Shown: positions 34,538 through 46,132 of the stretch, in pieces
Layout of the letters: the number at the start of each line of letters is the position of its first letter
How positions within the stretch are numbered: the stretch's first letter is position 1
Origin: Forficula auricularia
Lineage: Eukaryota > Arthropoda > Insecta > Dermaptera > Forficulidae
Reading direction: 5' to 3'
Length of the DNA: 64,000 nucleotides
Assembly: GCA_024734495.1 (NCBI GenBank)
Contig: JALMQS010000889.1
Span: 205,378-269,377, forward strand
Notes under the pieces: model-generated
What the model saw: only the letters and a program-made list of their open reading frames with translations
Database searches by the model: none
Told to the model about the DNA's origin: nothing
Program-made: the position numbers and the translations under genes

Positions 34538-34910
34538 TAACCGACTTCAAAAAAGGAGGAGGTTCTCAATTCGACTGAATTTTTTTTTGTGTCTTTATTA
34601 GCTGATTCCTTCGCCAATTGTGAACCGATTTTAATGATTTATTTGTATTGGGTTCAGTATAATTTCCGATTGGTCCCCTATAAATTTCATTGGACCTTTT
34701 TTGTTATGTTTTTTCACTTCTTTGTTTATGAACCGATTTCGATAATTCTTTCTGCGTTTGGATCAGTATAGCTCCAAGGTAGTCAAGATTTATTTATTTA
34801 TTTTATGTATGTTCAACGAGAACTTTTTGCCAAGTGAACCGATTTTGATGATTCTTTTTTATTAGGAAGGGGTACCTTAGGGGTGGTCCCATATTAATTT
34901 GGTCAAATTC
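34538..34910 (+). repeat. Dispersed repeat beginning ACCGACTTCAAAAAAGG
   Basis: Starts AACCGACTTCAAAAAAGGAG and repeats 'GAACCGATTTtgATGATT' several times. Copies: 40333-40640 and 48808-48950. Similar sequences are common in insect genomes as non-autonomous element ends. Non-coding. Confidence 0.6.
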
Positions 34911-35039
34911 TGATGATATGACGAAATAACGTAAACAAATTATATGGTTCTTTGTAAAAATTTTAAAAATAATTTGATATTTAATAAAATTTTATTGGTG
35001 GCTCAGTTTTTTTTGCACCGTAGTGTAGATAAATACATA

Positions 35040-35530
35040 TATATGACCTTCTCCGAGAAAAGGGACCTAGTGTGTGAAAATGAAGTTTTGAGAAAAACGC
35101 ATTTAAAGTTTCATAACGCATTATCACTTTGAACACACCTTCAGTTGGGAGATGCGATTTGGTATGGTTAGTTATGATTGGGTGCCGACTTTGGTGACGT
35201 CATGCCTATGTGGTGACGTATTTTTTGTAAAAATAACTATAAGAAAGGAAAAGAATAAAGTGACGCTTCAGTCTTGTGCCAACTGTATAACGAGTGTTAT
35301 CAATATCTCAAAAGAATCCACTCTTAAGTCCAAACCCGTTTTTTGACACACTAGGTCCCTTGTCTCGGAGAAGGTCACAAGTTCGTTTTGTACGTTTTTA
35401 TGGGGTAAATAAATTTTTATCAGAAATCTAACTCATTTCATCTTATTCTACACTCTTTTAGGTACCAGAATCCACTCTTAAGTCCAAACCCGTTTTTTGA
35501 CACACTAGGTCCCTTTTCTCAGAGTAGTTC
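35040..35530. repeat. Short inverted-repeat element with a duplicated end
   Basis: 'GACCTTCTCCGAGAAAAGGG' at 35044 is inverted at 35355-35376, with ACCTAGTGTGT inside. The right part 'AGAATCCACTCTTAAGTCC...CACACTAGGTCCCTT' is duplicated at 35311-35362 and 35468-35516. Confidence 0.55.
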
Positions 35531-36421
35531 AGATATTCATACATACTGGTGAAGCTAATATAAAGCGACTAAAAATATGGACGCCATTGAGTTCAATTAT
35601 TTTCTATTTTTACTTTATCTTACAGGGTAAACTATAACTAGCATATTTATCTATTCCATTGCGATATAATACACCAGAAAAATCAAGAGTTCAATCATAC
35701 TTCATTTTGGTTAATTTTCAAAATATAAAAGATTTAATCCTTTCATCTGACCAAATTCGTTCATATCACTACAAAATAAATGTCTTTTCTTCTTTTGAAT
35801 TCGAAATTCCAATTTTTCTTTTCTTCAAAGTATGATCGATTCCATTTTCTATGGTAAATATTGTATCGTCGAATTGAAAATCATAGAGCATAGAGATTTT
35901 TCATTTTTATAGTGTGTAAGTAAATAACTTAGTAAAAAAAAGGATAAAGTGATTGAAAATATGAGAATAATGTTAACAAGATTTAAAAGGCTATCACTAT
36001 ATGGATTTTAACAAAAAAAATATACATAGGGAAAACCCTTTAGAAAATAATAATAATGTAAATTATCTGGCAAGAGTTATTTTTATTATGCTATTTATTT
36101 TGTTTTGGATTAAAGCACACATGATGTAAAGTAGATAGAAAATTATTCCGCCTCCTTTCAGTAGTAGAGATGGAGAGAAATATAAAATAAACTGCTGGCT
36201 CTGAGAGCTCGAGATTTAAAGCAAGATGAATCAAATGGGAGAACGAAATGTGCTATAAAGTGCGAGATAGAGTTTAAATTGTCAGATCTCCTTTAATAAA
36301 CTACTTGGAGTGGGGATTGATTTTGAGAGATTTTTTGATAAAAATTTATTAAATAAAATATATTTTTCATTAGAATTTTGCTGGCTTGGTGTGTACTGGA
36401 TGGATATATTAATTTTTAATT
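35531..36421. other. AT-rich stretch, no gene seen
   Basis: Nothing recognised. Confidence 0.6.
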
Positions 36422-36479
36422 GTTAAAGGATAAATAAATTGAATTGCTTCTTTCCAGTAATTTATTTTATTATTCAAAT

Positions 36480-36542
36480 GGTTAATCCAAATATTTCGAG
36501 AGCGCTTGCGGCATCTCTTCCTCACTGGAAACCACTTCCCCA
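36480..36542 (-). ncRNA. Hammerhead-like motif, family 3, core mutated
   Basis: Mirror of the plus-strand motif, but the first core base is G instead of C (GUGAGGA). C3 pairs with G8 in active hammerheads, so this copy is predicted dead. Confidence 0.5.
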
Positions 36543-36730
36543 CCAATGTGCCGACCCCATCATTAAATTTCATTCGGACTTCATTGTGAATAGATGTAAA
36601 TAGTTGTATATAGTCGTATGTTATCTCAGTTTCTGAATTTGTGTATGTATATATGTATATGTATATGTATATGGTGTTTAATCAAGCTTTTATCAATGTT
36701 CTGTACAAACTGATGGAGTCGGCACATTGG

Positions 36731-36798
36731 TGGGGAAGTGGTTTCCACTGAGGAAGAGATGCCGCAAGCGCTCTCGAAATATTTGGATTAACCATTTG
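36731..36798 (+). ncRNA. Hammerhead ribozyme-like motif, family 3
   Basis: CUGAGGA (36748-36754), extra A, helix II closed by GAGA/UCUC, GAAA (36776-36779), AUAU helix III, U as the cleavage-site base. Helix I: UCCA/UGGA, a two-base bulge, then about eight pairs (GUGGUU with AACCAU). A C is usual at the cleavage site; U is tolerated. Confidence 0.6.
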
Positions 36799-36984
36799 AA
36801 TAATAAAATAAATTACTGGAAAGAAGCAATTCAATTTATTTATCCTTTAACAATAAAAAATATATTATATTTTAAAGTTCTGGAGTAAATTGATGAGAGT
36901 TCATTAATTCAATAAATTCTGCATATTCATTATTCATACTTTTACTTCCCGAAATGAAAGAAAATACGGAACGCTTTTCTAATT

Positions 36985-37075
36985 TGTTTTGCCGAGAGGA
37001 GAGAGTTGTTGATTCATAAAGAGAAATGAATGAGGTTGTCATCTGCTTGATCCAAATAAACCATATCTTTCGTTG
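36985..37075 (+). mobile_element. Retrozyme tail fragment
   Basis: 'GCCGAGAGGAGAGAGTTGTT' and 'ATGAGGTTGTCATCTGCTTG' followed by CAAATAAACC, the conserved tail of family 1/2 copies. No hammerhead core remains. Confidence 0.55.
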
Positions 37076-37474
37076 TGTATATGTATTCTCATTCTTACAA
37101 ATCAAAAATCGTTAAACTTTTAATCACATGATCATTTTGGGGTGGATCGAATTATGCGGGGTCAAGTATACGGTATCTCTGTTAAGATTTTTAAAGAAGG
37201 AATTAGATATAATTTATTTTTAAAAAATTACCATTGAGAAAAAGCTGTAAAATGACCATTTTTATGTGATTTTTGTACCAGCTCAATTACAATCAAATAC
37301 TTGAATTAAAATTATGAAAACATTCGACAAATTTACTCACCTATTCCTTATCAATGACAAATAAGAACGAATTTGTGTCTAGCTTGCTATAACAACAAAA
37401 CAAATTTTCTATAGGGTAATTCCTTTCAGAATTTCTAATTTATTATTATTATTATTCATTCTAATTTATGTTGT

Positions 37475-38609
37475 TAGTCCAGTCAAATTGTCTTTTAATC
37501 AGGAATGTTTTGGGGTAGTTCCGATTTTTTGCATATATATGTTTTTTGGGGCGCTGAATCCAAATCTGAGGTCTCCAACCAAAATTTCGTGACGAAACAT
37601 TGTAGCAAATGTAAACAAAGGTGAATTTTTTTGACGGGTTTTCGCTTGAACTCGAAAACTATCAACTTTTCGTAAATAACCTTCCTATTCAAAATGCAAG
37701 TTCATAAAATTTCCTATAAATTTATCACTTAGGTTTTTTTCTACGAGCTACAGTTCGACCAATAGTTTGGGCTCAAACGCAAAATGAAAACCACTCATCC
37801 TAGAAACTTGATTCCTACCTGATTCTCTAGAAATTTTATTGACTTGAATGTTTACTTGGACAACTTTTTTTATAAAAGTCTTAGATTTTTCAGATGTCCA
37901 GCATTTTCCATGACACTTCTGGAGGATTCGGATCACATCCTGTCATGGAAAATGCTGGATATCTAGAAAATCTAAAAGTTTTATAAAAAAAAAGTAGTCC
38001 AAGCAAGTAAACAATCAAATCAACAAAATTTCCTAAAGAATGAGATATGAATCAAGTTTCTAGGATGAGTGTTTTCACTTTATGAAGGAAATATTGCGTT
38101 TTTTTGCAAAAAATTGCAGTTTTTCAAAACTTCAACCTCATTATCATTTATCCATTTAAGATGAAACTTTGAATTGTAGAAAATTTAATCTAGTTTAAAA
38201 ATGTATAGAGTAGTCTTTGTCGAAAACGTGCTTTTTCATGGTCAAAATGGGAAATTATCGAAAAAAGTGTGTTTCCCTGCCAAGGTCGAAAACTTGGATT
38301 TTGCGTTTGAGCCCGAACGATTGGTCTGAGAAAAAACCTAAATAATAAAATTTGTAGGAAATTTTATGAACTTTCATTTTGCGTAGAAAGGTTATTTACG
38401 AAAAGTTGATAGTTTTCGAGTTATAAGCAAAAAATCGCCAAAAAATGGAAGTTTTCCCTTCTTTTTGCATTTTCTACAATGTTTCTTCAGAAAATATTGG
38501 TGGAAAACCTCAGATTTGGATTCAGCAAAAAATATATTTATGCAAAAAATCAGAACTACCCCAAAACTTTCTCAATAGGGGCCCATTTGAGCACAATTTG
38601 ACTGGACTA
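37475..38609. mobile_element. TAGTCCAG foldback, the most complete copy
   Basis: TAGTCCAGTCAAATTG at the left is exactly inverted at the right (38594-38609); TA may be the target duplication. Arms of several hundred bases pair ('TTTTGGGGTAGTTCCG', 'TCGAAAACTATCAACTTTT', 'CGTTTGAGCCC'), with a further hairpin inside (37895-37970). No ORF of interest. Confidence 0.7.
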
Positions 38610-38639
38610 TGTATATTTAATAACATTTTGAAAAAATAA

Positions 38640-39190
38640 TCATTAAATATTTAATCGAATGTTTTCTACATTTGATTCAATCGCGAATCAAATGTAGGGA
38701 ATTTTGTCAAATATTGAGTGAAAATAATATCTAAACTTATATATTTCTAACTTGAAATAATGATGTTAAATAAATTTTATAATTTTTCTAATTAATATAT
38801 CAAAGAATAATTGATATACTATATCAATGAGAATTGTTTTGACCGAACTTATTTGAAAAAGATATTTATCGTGAGACTACTGCGGATTACTCTATTGGAG
38901 TCTGCGGAGTCTTATATATAACATCTGAGATTTCAAATTCACTTGGTGATCCATCCGAATGTCTAGCGGTCTATACACGAAATGCCGTTGGATTGTAGCT
39001 AAGTGGATCACATCTTTTTCTCTCTTGGTCCAGACTTAAGACTCCGCAGACTCCAATAGCGTAATCCGCAGCAGTCTCACGATAAATATCTTTTTCAAAT
39101 AAGCGCGGTCAAAAACAATTCTCATTGATATAGTATATCAATTATTCTTTGATATATTAATTAGAAAAATTATAAAATTTATTTAATAAA
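38640..39190. repeat. Foldback family X, copy 1
   Basis: Inverted arms about 38740-38915 and 39020-39188 share AGACTCCGCAGACTCCAATAG, CACGATAAATATCTTTTTC and GATATATTAATTAGAAAAAT. A separate hairpin at 38668-38698 (ACATTTGATTC ... GAATCAAATGT) lies outside the left arm only. Copy 2 is at 41555-42080. Confidence 0.65.
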
Positions 39191-39334
39191 ATATTTGAAA
39201 TTTAAGCTAGGTACACTTTAATTCTAGTCCAAGAGCTGGTGACACATTTTGACTACGGATTTGACTCAACTAGAAATAATGCGTAATAGTACCGTCTATG
39301 ATAGTTGTACAAGGAATGGCCAGTCTGGCTGGCT

Positions 39335-39650
39335 GTAGATGGTGGACCAGGTACTGCGCATGGTGTGAGTGCGGTAAAAAATACATATGTGTTAAAAAAT
39401 ATTTTTGACCCACAATGAAATTATAAAAATTATAATTTATAGTCAATTATAAACATAATATATTCACCCCAGACCATTTGAGTGGTGGGGCATGGGTGGT
39501 CTGGTTCCACGTCCCACCACTCAAATGGTCTGGGGTGAATATATTATGTTTATAATTGACTATAAATTATAATTTTTATAATTTCATTGTGGATCCAAAA
39601 ATATTTTTTACCGCACTCACACCATGCGCAGTACCTGGTCCACCATCTAC
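39335..39650. repeat. About 315-bp near-perfect palindrome
   Basis: 'GATGGTGGACCAGGTACTGC' at the left is inverted at the right, and pairing continues to 'CCACTCAAATGGTCTGGGG' on either side of a loop of about 30 bases near 39505. Apart from a 15-20 base indel the arms are almost identical, so it is recent or maintained. Confidence 0.7.
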
Positions 39651-39659
39651 AGACTATTC

Positions 39660-40332
39660 TGTGATCCCCATATGTGATTATTTAAATAGTGCGTGCAGAA
39701 AAAGAAATAAAATCTTTAAATTTTATCTTTATTTTAACAAAATAAAATCAATTTGATTCAAGACATTTTTTTTATGGGTCATAAGAAAAATGTTCATTGC
39801 TTAGCCTTCCCTAAAGGGCAGCCAGGGCTCTGTCTATATATCAACCCCTATCTAAAATTTAAATGTAATTTATATTTCATTGGATACTTGATCTCTTACC
39901 CTTAAAATAGACGGTTTCCCTTATTCCGCCCTTCTTTTATATACATTTCTTCTGTTTGATTTTAACTTGAAGTTAGATATATATCTATATGAACTATGAA
40001 GTATAATTCCAGGAGACTTACAGTGAAACGAGTTTTTCTCTATATATAAAACATATTTTTTTTCATTATTTTTTTATCGCTTTACCCTTTTGCTTTCTCT
40101 CTTGAATATATAATGTTATTTTCTATAAGGAAAAAAAACGATTTTTTTTTATTTTAATTCTTAAACTTAAATTTTCATACATGAGAATATAGAAGAAAAT
40201 GGAATTTATTATAATGTTGATTCAACAAAGTTTTTTTTTAAAGGTTTCTTACTTTAATGCTAAAGTCATATAAAATAAGTCTAAGATAAACTAGAGGGCT
40301 AGGAATTGAACGATCTTATAGATATAAATAAT
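39660..40332. other. AT-rich stretch, no gene seen
   Basis: Nothing recognised. Confidence 0.6.
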
Positions 40333-40640
40333 TAACCGACTTCAAAAAAAGAGGAGGTTCTCTATTCGACTGATTTTTTTTGTCTATGTTACCTCATATC
40401 TCCGCCAATTGTGAACCGATTTTGATGATGTTTTTTCATTGGGTTCAGTCTAGCTTCCGATTGGTCCCGTTTTTTTTTCATTCGTATTGGACCATTTTTG
40501 CAATGTTTGTTCAGGCATAACTTCTTTGTTTATGAACCGATTTTAATGATTCTTTTTTTATTAGAAAGGGGTACCTTAGGCGTGGTCCCATATTAATTTG
40601 GTCAAGTTCTGATGATATGATCAACGACGAAATAACGTAA
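40333..40640 (+). repeat. Dispersed repeat beginning ACCGACTTCAAAAAAAG
   Basis: Second copy of the family at 34538-34910, sharing 'GGGGTACCTTAGG' and 'GTGGTCCCATATTAATTTGG' downstream. Confidence 0.6.
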
Positions 40641-40714
40641 ATCTCCAATTCTTATGACCAAATAATCGAAATTATAATAAATAAAATCTTTTATAAAAAA
40701 TCTCAAAACATTCA

Positions 40715-40790
40715 TTTAAAACCCGCAAACGTTTCGAGAGAATTTCTATATTTATGAATTGAATTTTATTATCATTTTCTGATTCATTCG
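40715..40790 (-). ncRNA. Decayed hammerhead-like motif
   Basis: Aligns to the motif at 48175-48245 (shared 'GAAATTCTC' and 'GAAACGTTTG') but the CUGANGA element is gone. Confidence 0.3.
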
Positions 40791-40894
40791 TCCGACGCTT
40801 TCTTTTACGAGATACATACAAGGTATTATATTAAGTCACTATTAATAACATCACTAAAAAGAGAAAAATAAAAATAATTTTATAAAAAAATAAA

Positions 40895-41455
40895 ACCGAT
40901 TTCAAAAAATTAAATGCAACAAATAAAATAACAATAACTTAAAAATAAAATAAAATCCACTAAAAGGTATAAAATAATTATCTAATTTAGTTACAACTAA
41001 ACGACGAAATATTAACATGAAATTACTTTATGAAGTCGGTGCCAAGCATATACATTCGACAGATCTTACTTAGTACGTTTGGCGGGTAAGCTCGCTTATA
41101 GGTATAGTTTGTTTGGCACCGACTTCAAAAAAGTAATTTCATGTTAATATTTCGTCGTTTAGTTGTAACTAAATTAGATAATTATTTTATACTTTTTAGT
41201 GTATTTTATTTTATTTTTAAGTTTTTTTTTTTATTGATTCATCCCTGGCCTTTTAGCCATCAGATACATATTTTTACAATTAAAATTGAATTGATAACAT
41301 AAAAAATGGAATACAAATATAGTACATAAACAATACAATACAAAATAAATTACAATACAAAATACAATACCATACAAAATTATTTTTAAGTTATTATTAT
41401 TTTATTTGTTGCATTTAATTTTTTTGAAGTCGGTTTTATTTTTTTTTATTGTTAT
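40895..41455. repeat. Foldback with GGTGCC tips and an insertion in one arm
   Basis: 'AAGTCGGTGCCAAGC' (41036) and 'TTTGGCACCGACTTCAAAAA' (41111) start arms that extend outward to 'TTGCATTTAATTTTTTTGAA'. The right arm is interrupted at about 41222-41395 by a T-run followed by 'ACAATACAAAATA' repeats. Confidence 0.6.
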
Positions 41456-41554
41456 CCTGAAATTAGTAGAAAAAATAGAAAATTTTAAGAGTTAAAACTA
41501 TCTTTTTTTTATGAAAACAAGATTATAGGGTAAAATATATATTAATCATAAGTT

Positions 41555-42080
41555 TCCTCCATTCGATTCACCTGCGAATCGAATGCAGGTATTTTTTGTC
41601 AATTATTAAATAATAATAATATCTGAATTTATATTTTTCTGTGTGAGAAATAATGAATTTTTAAATATTTTTCTAATCAATATATTAAGTGAATATATAT
41701 CGAGTTATTTTCGACTGGGCATTTTAAACAAGATATATATATCGCTAGACTACTGCTGGTTGAGGCTATTGGGGTCAGCTGAATCTTAAATCTGAACCAA
41801 GAGAATGAAAAAGATATGATCCATCTAGGTGTGATCCAGCATCATCTTATATCATTGGTAAAAAGCATCATGTGGGCTAATTGCGATATGATGCTGGATC
41901 ATATCTTTTTCATTCTCTTGGTTCAGATTGAAGATTCAGCTTACCCCAATAGCCTCAACCAGCACTGGTTTAGCGATATATATATCTTGTTTAGAAATGT
42001 CGCCGTCAAAAATAACTCTCTTTGATATATGTATATTCACTTAATATATTAATTAGAAAAATATTTTAAAATATATATTA
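41555..42080. repeat. Foldback family X, copy 2
   Basis: Same plan as 38640-39190: a hairpin outside the left arm (CATTCGATTC ... GAATCGAATG), then arms sharing 'GGATCATATCTTTTTC' and CTCTTGGTTCAGAT with copy 1 at moderate divergence. Arms about 41690-41830 and 41895-42055. Confidence 0.65.
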
Positions 42081-42145
42081 TAATATATTTGCTAAGATGA
42101 ATAGAAAATTGATTATAATTGTGATTTTGTTTTGTTTGTTTTCAG

Positions 42146-42189
42146 ATCGGACAATTGCAGGCGTGGAGTAACAGTATATCCTAAACGAG
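42146..42189 (+). CDS. Possible 44-bp microexon
   Basis: A good acceptor (TTTGTTTTCAG) and donor (GAG then GTAATA) frame 44 bases. Entered in phase 2, as after the exon ending at 9742, it is open and reads SDNCRRGVTVYPKR. It leaves in phase 1, which does not match the open frame of the exon at 56727. With so short a block chance cannot be excluded. Confidence 0.25.
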
Positions 42190-42393
42190 GTAATAAAAAC
42201 ACTACTAATAAACAATATACAATATAGTACATATATAGTACATTATAATTATCAATACTAAAATAGGGTTCCTTTTTACTTTTGATCGGAGCCTTAAAAA
42301 ACCAACACGATCTATTAGAAGTAAGGTAAACTACGATAATATTTAATAATATAAAAATATTTAAAGAAGATAGAGGCAGCTATTGATGACATG

Positions 42394-42552
42394 CATCTAA
42401 GAATGACACTCTACAAGAAAAAATGAAAAATAACTAATTTTATTAATTTTAGTCGATTTTCATTTAGTAAGTTAACTTTGCTAAAAGAAAATTGACTACA
42501 ATTTCAAAAATTATTTTTTTTCATTTTTTCTTGTAGATTGTCATTGTTAGAG
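42394..42552. repeat. Imperfect hairpin element
   Basis: 'GACACTCTACAAGAAAAAAT' is inverted at about 42525-42552, with A/T-rich arms. Confidence 0.45.
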
Positions 42553-42670
42553 TGCTTTATACTTAGACTAGGTAGAAAAATATTTAAGAATCTTGTGATT
42601 AATTAAAGAAAAAAATAATGATTAAGATTCTATGAGAATCTTCTTATTAAGAGTCTTGATATATATATGT

Positions 42671-42699
42671 TTCTAGGCTGCGAAGCAGCCTAGAAACAT
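42671..42699. repeat. Perfect 13-bp stem, 3-base loop
   Basis: GTTTCTAGGCTGC, loop GAA, then the exact complement. More GC-rich than its surroundings. Confidence 0.7.
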
Positions 42700-43606
42700 A
42701 TACTAACGTCCGTTCAATCACTGTGTAGCAAAACGGCTTGTTTCCTTATTGAGAGAGCCTCTCGGTTCCTCTCTAGACTTTCGTCTTAATAGTATAAATT
42801 TGGAACTTCTATATATATACCATTCATTCAAATTTCGAAATCGCCACTAGGGAATTGATTTTTCAAGCCCTTCATAAACATTTATTCAAGAATTATATTG
42901 GAATTCAATTAACTAATTCAAACAATAAAATTTTCTGCACATTTTGAATAAAACCAAATTCGATTTGATGCCCGAATAACGGAGAAAAAAATTTATAAAA
43001 AGATTCGAATCAAAATGTCAACCGATTAATTTATTAATTTTACATCAAAATGTTAATTATTTTACTCGAGATGGTCCTAATATCCTCTAGAATACGATTT
43101 TATTAATATTTCTTTCATTTTATATATGGAAATTTTAAATTTATTAATTATTTTCATTCCTATTTAACAGTATATCTATATATATCATTCCATTGCAATG
43201 CATTCCTAATCAGCCTATGCTTAACATACGGAGTGCCTGTCCAGACTTGTCAGCCGCATATGAAAGGACATTCATATAGGCTAATTTTCGGGCGCAGCCG
43301 GCGTCCCTTCCTTGGCTAATTGCATTAGGCCACTTCTAGATCAATCAAAAAAGTTAAGCAATCTTAATCAGTTCAGAGACCAACCCCTAATCGGTTACCG
43401 CGCTCTCTGGAAAGTTTCGAAAAATATATTTTTTTATTATTCATTTTTTTATAAATATTTAATTAATCATTAATCATCAATTAATAAATAAATAATCTTT
43501 GAAAATGTCAATGAATATTTATTTCCTTTATTTCTATGTGCATAGCGTTCTATATATTCTCATTTCAATGGTAGCCAAAAGTTTATTTATTTATTTATTT
43601 CCAATC
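42700..43606. other. No gene; GC-richer block at 43180-43400
   Basis: The block 43330-43410 contains AAGTTAAGCAATC, faintly like the 5S rRNA internal promoter region, but the remainder does not follow 5S rRNA. Confidence 0.4.
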
Positions 43607-43744
43607 GTCTATACCAGAGGTCGGAGAACCGGGGTAAATTACCCCAAATGGGGTAACAATGAAACTATCGGGGTAAACAAGGACATTTTTTTAAATGTTC
43701 TATTTTATAAACTATTATAGTATGTATTTTTATTTTGATAGTCT

Positions 43745-44420
43745 AGGGCAGGGTAAAAGAGCGATTCGTCAGTTAAACTCACTACTATGGAGCAAAAACA
43801 TCAATCGATCCACAAAGGCCAGACTCTACAAAAGAGCGAGGGGTGAACCGCGATTGGAATTAGGTGTACACAGTCTTTGGAATTACTTTGGAATTCATTA
43901 GATAATCTATTGTCATCTATTGTCTTCTACTTAGAAATGAAAGTGGAAGTGGAAGTAGGTGTACACAATTTTAGGTCGCGGTTCACTCCTCGGTTCAAAG
44001 CATCTCAACATATGGCTCTGAAACATGCTGACTAAGGAAAAAGGACCTGAGAAGACTACTATCCCTGGAAATGGATTTCTAGAGAAGACGTGCAAGAATC
44101 TCTAAACTGGACCGCATCAGAAACGAAATGATTCGGGAGATCATGAAGGTGGACCAAGGTATAATAATGACCAATTAAAAAAAGAGACTAGTATGGTATG
44201 GTCATGTCCAACGAATGGGAGAAGACAGGTGGCCAAAGAAGGTCCTGAATTGAGTCCCCCTTGAAGGTCTAAAAAGAGGGAGACCCCCAAAAAGCTGGAA
44301 GGCCGAAATCCTTCAGACGATGGAGGATAGAGGACTAAAGGATGAAGACTGGCAGGACAGAGAATATTGGCGGTTGAGATGCGAAAAGCGACAAACACCG
44401 TAGAACTTCGCATATTATAT
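43745..44420 (+). pseudogene. LINE 3' fragment interrupted by a MITE
   Basis: Before the MITE: GKRAIRQLNSLLWSKNI then STKARLYK. After it: an LRRLLSLEMDF-type segment, KRLVWYGHVQRMGEDRWPKK, GRPPKSWKAEI and DWQDREYWRLRCEKRQ to a stop, the C-terminal end of a non-LTR RT polyprotein. Several stops and frame changes make it non-functional. TTTGATAG precedes (43734-43741) and follows (about 44427) the insert, as a target duplication. Confidence 0.75.
43842..43997. mobile_element. MITE, GAGGNGTGAACCGCG family
   Basis: GCGAGGGGTGAACCGCGA and its reverse complement TCGCGGTTCACTCCTCG bound about 155 bp containing 'ATTAGGTGTACAC' and 'GGAAGTAGGTGTACAC'. A second copy is at 60651-60798, and the left half is at 61945. 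Confidence 0.7.
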
Positions 44421-44712
44421 ATACTTTGATAGCCGAGGACTGTATTCAAATTGGGCACACGTCAAAAAGTCTAAATTTTGAAGTCATTTTAGCGAAAATG
44501 AAACATCATCATTTTTCTAAAACGTAAAAGGGTTTGAATTATGTTAACGTTTACAATTTTTATTTACTTACATATAGTTTTCATGTAAATTTCAATTAAT
44601 TCAATAAATAATATATATTTATCTTGCTTTTCAGAATGTAGGGGTAACAGCGACATACGCAAAAAAATTTTGGGGTAATGGCTAAAAAAGTTCCCCGACC
44701 TCTGGTTTATAC

Positions 44713-45437
44713 GTCTGTTGGGTGTTAATTTATTTGATTTAAGAAATGAAATTTGCCATGTTTTTGGGGAAAACTCAAATTGTCTAAAATATCATTTAGA
44801 TATAGTAATTTTAAATTATATTATTGAATTTGTTCCTATAAGTATAACATACATATATAGGAAAAAAAATCGATGTGACCATCCACATGACTTTATCATA
44901 TTCCTAATCCTTCTCATATTTAATATTTAAGAAAATAATAATTTATAATCATTTAGGGGTGTAGGGTCAAAAAATAAAAATCTAGACCTTTGTACCAAAC
45001 TCAACCAAATTTAGTATACATACTCATTGGGCTCCCAGAAGACTAAAAATGCAAAAACTTAAGTTTTAAGTTTTATTTAATTTAATAAAATAAAATAATC
45101 AAGAATTTATTTTGATATTTTTTGACATAATATATTTTATTCAGCAGAGGCTACCCATTGCGAATCCTCTCCATTACTTAATTATAATATATTTAAATTA
45201 TTTTTAAATTGAAAGGTTTTTTTAGTCACAAACTAATACAAGACAATAATTTTATTTAATTATTATTAATTATTTTATTAATTCACTAAACAGTTTCGGT
45301 CACCATTGGTTGACTAACTTCAGTAGTACTAAAATTTGAAAAATGAAACATTTCGTCAATTTTTTTTAAAACAATTACATAATAGAACAATTACAGAAGT
45401 TGGAATTCATAAATACAATTTCGTTTTTGAATAAATC
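44713..45437. other. AT-rich stretch with one 115-bp-type repeat unit
   Basis: 44940-45062 carries the 'AAATCTAGACC...AAACTCAACCAAATTT' unit. No gene. Confidence 0.55.
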
Positions 45438-45708
45438 GTTTATATCAGCGGTCGGAGAACCGTAAATTCCCAAATAGGGTAACAATGAAATCTATTCGGG
45501 GGTAATAACGACATTTTTTTAAATTTTCCATTTTATAAACTATTATAGTATTTTTACTTTGATAGCCGAGGACTGTATTCAAATTGCGCTCACGTCAAAA
45601 AGTTCAATTTTGAAGTCATTTTAGCGAAAATGAAACAACGTCATTTTCTCAAAACGTAAAAGCGTTTGAATTATGTTAATGTTTACAATTTTTATTTACT
45701 TACAGATA

Positions 45709-45943
45709 TTGAAGGTGACAATAAAAGAGTGTGTCTTCTGCTGGAATTATAAATTTTATTTATTTATACTGAGACTATAGTTTCGAGGGCTTTATTGCCC
45801 TCTTCATCAGTCTATTACAATGGATTCACAGATTATCTCGTTATAAATAAATAAAATGTATAATTCCAGCAGAAGACACACTATTTTATTGTCTCCTTCA
45901 ATATATAAAAATTCTGCTACTCTCGGCAAAAAAACTTTCAATT
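45709..45943. mobile_element. Retrozyme family 1, foldback copy with 11-bp target duplication
   Basis: ACTTACAGATA occurs at 45698-45708 and 45944-45954. The left arm carries a minus-strand hammerhead; the right arm is shortened and lost it. The right end shows the CTGCTACTCTCGGC tail. Confidence 0.75.
45760..45822 (-). ncRNA. Hammerhead ribozyme-like motif, family 1
   Basis: Intact CUGAUGA, extra A, GAGGGC/GCCCUC with a 6-base loop (AAUAAA on the minus strand), GAAA, ACUAUAGU, C. The loop differs from the other copies while the stem is kept. Confidence 0.6.
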
Positions 45944-45956
45944 ACTTACAGATAGT

Positions 45957-46132
45957 TTGAAGGAGACAATAAAAGTGTGTCTTCTCCTGGAATTATAAAT
46001 TTTATTTATTTATAACGAGACTATAGTTTCGAGGGCTTTGCCCTCTTTATCAGTCTAATACAATGTATTCACAGGAATTAATTTCTGAATGAAAGGTTAA
46101 CATCTTTCATGTGGTTAGGTTTGCGGGTAGGT
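45957..46132 (-). mobile_element. Retrozyme family 1, second insertion at the same site, core mutated
   Basis: Begins TTGAAGGAGACAATAAAAG directly after the duplicated target of the neighbouring copy. On the minus strand its core reads CUGAUAA (G8 to A), predicted inactive. The tail is GGTTAGGTTTGCGGGTAGG instead of the CTCTCGGC tail. Confidence 0.65.

Larger units (their letters stand above)
36422..36852. mobile_element. Retrozyme family 3, head-to-head foldback
   Basis: Arms of about 135 bp (36422-36556, 36718-36852) are reverse complements around a 160-bp spacer with a TATATG microsatellite (36644-36672). Each arm holds a hammerhead motif; the plus-strand one is intact. Confidence 0.65.
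43615..44704. mobile_element. hAT-type element, family G copy 1, with a LINE insertion
   Basis: Ends CAGAGGTCGGAGAACCG and TTCCCCGACCTCTG, flanked by GTCTATAC (43607-43614) and GTTTATAC (44705-44712). Inside the ends are GGGGTAA repeats. Copy 2 at 45446-46940 lacks the LINE fragment and shows the empty site (TTTACTTTGATAGCCGAGG). Confidence 0.8.

Noticed and set aside
43321..43410. Faint similarity to the 5S rRNA internal promoter (AAGTTAAGCAATC).
   Set aside because: The rest cannot be aligned to 5S rRNA, and no terminator or partner strand is visible.
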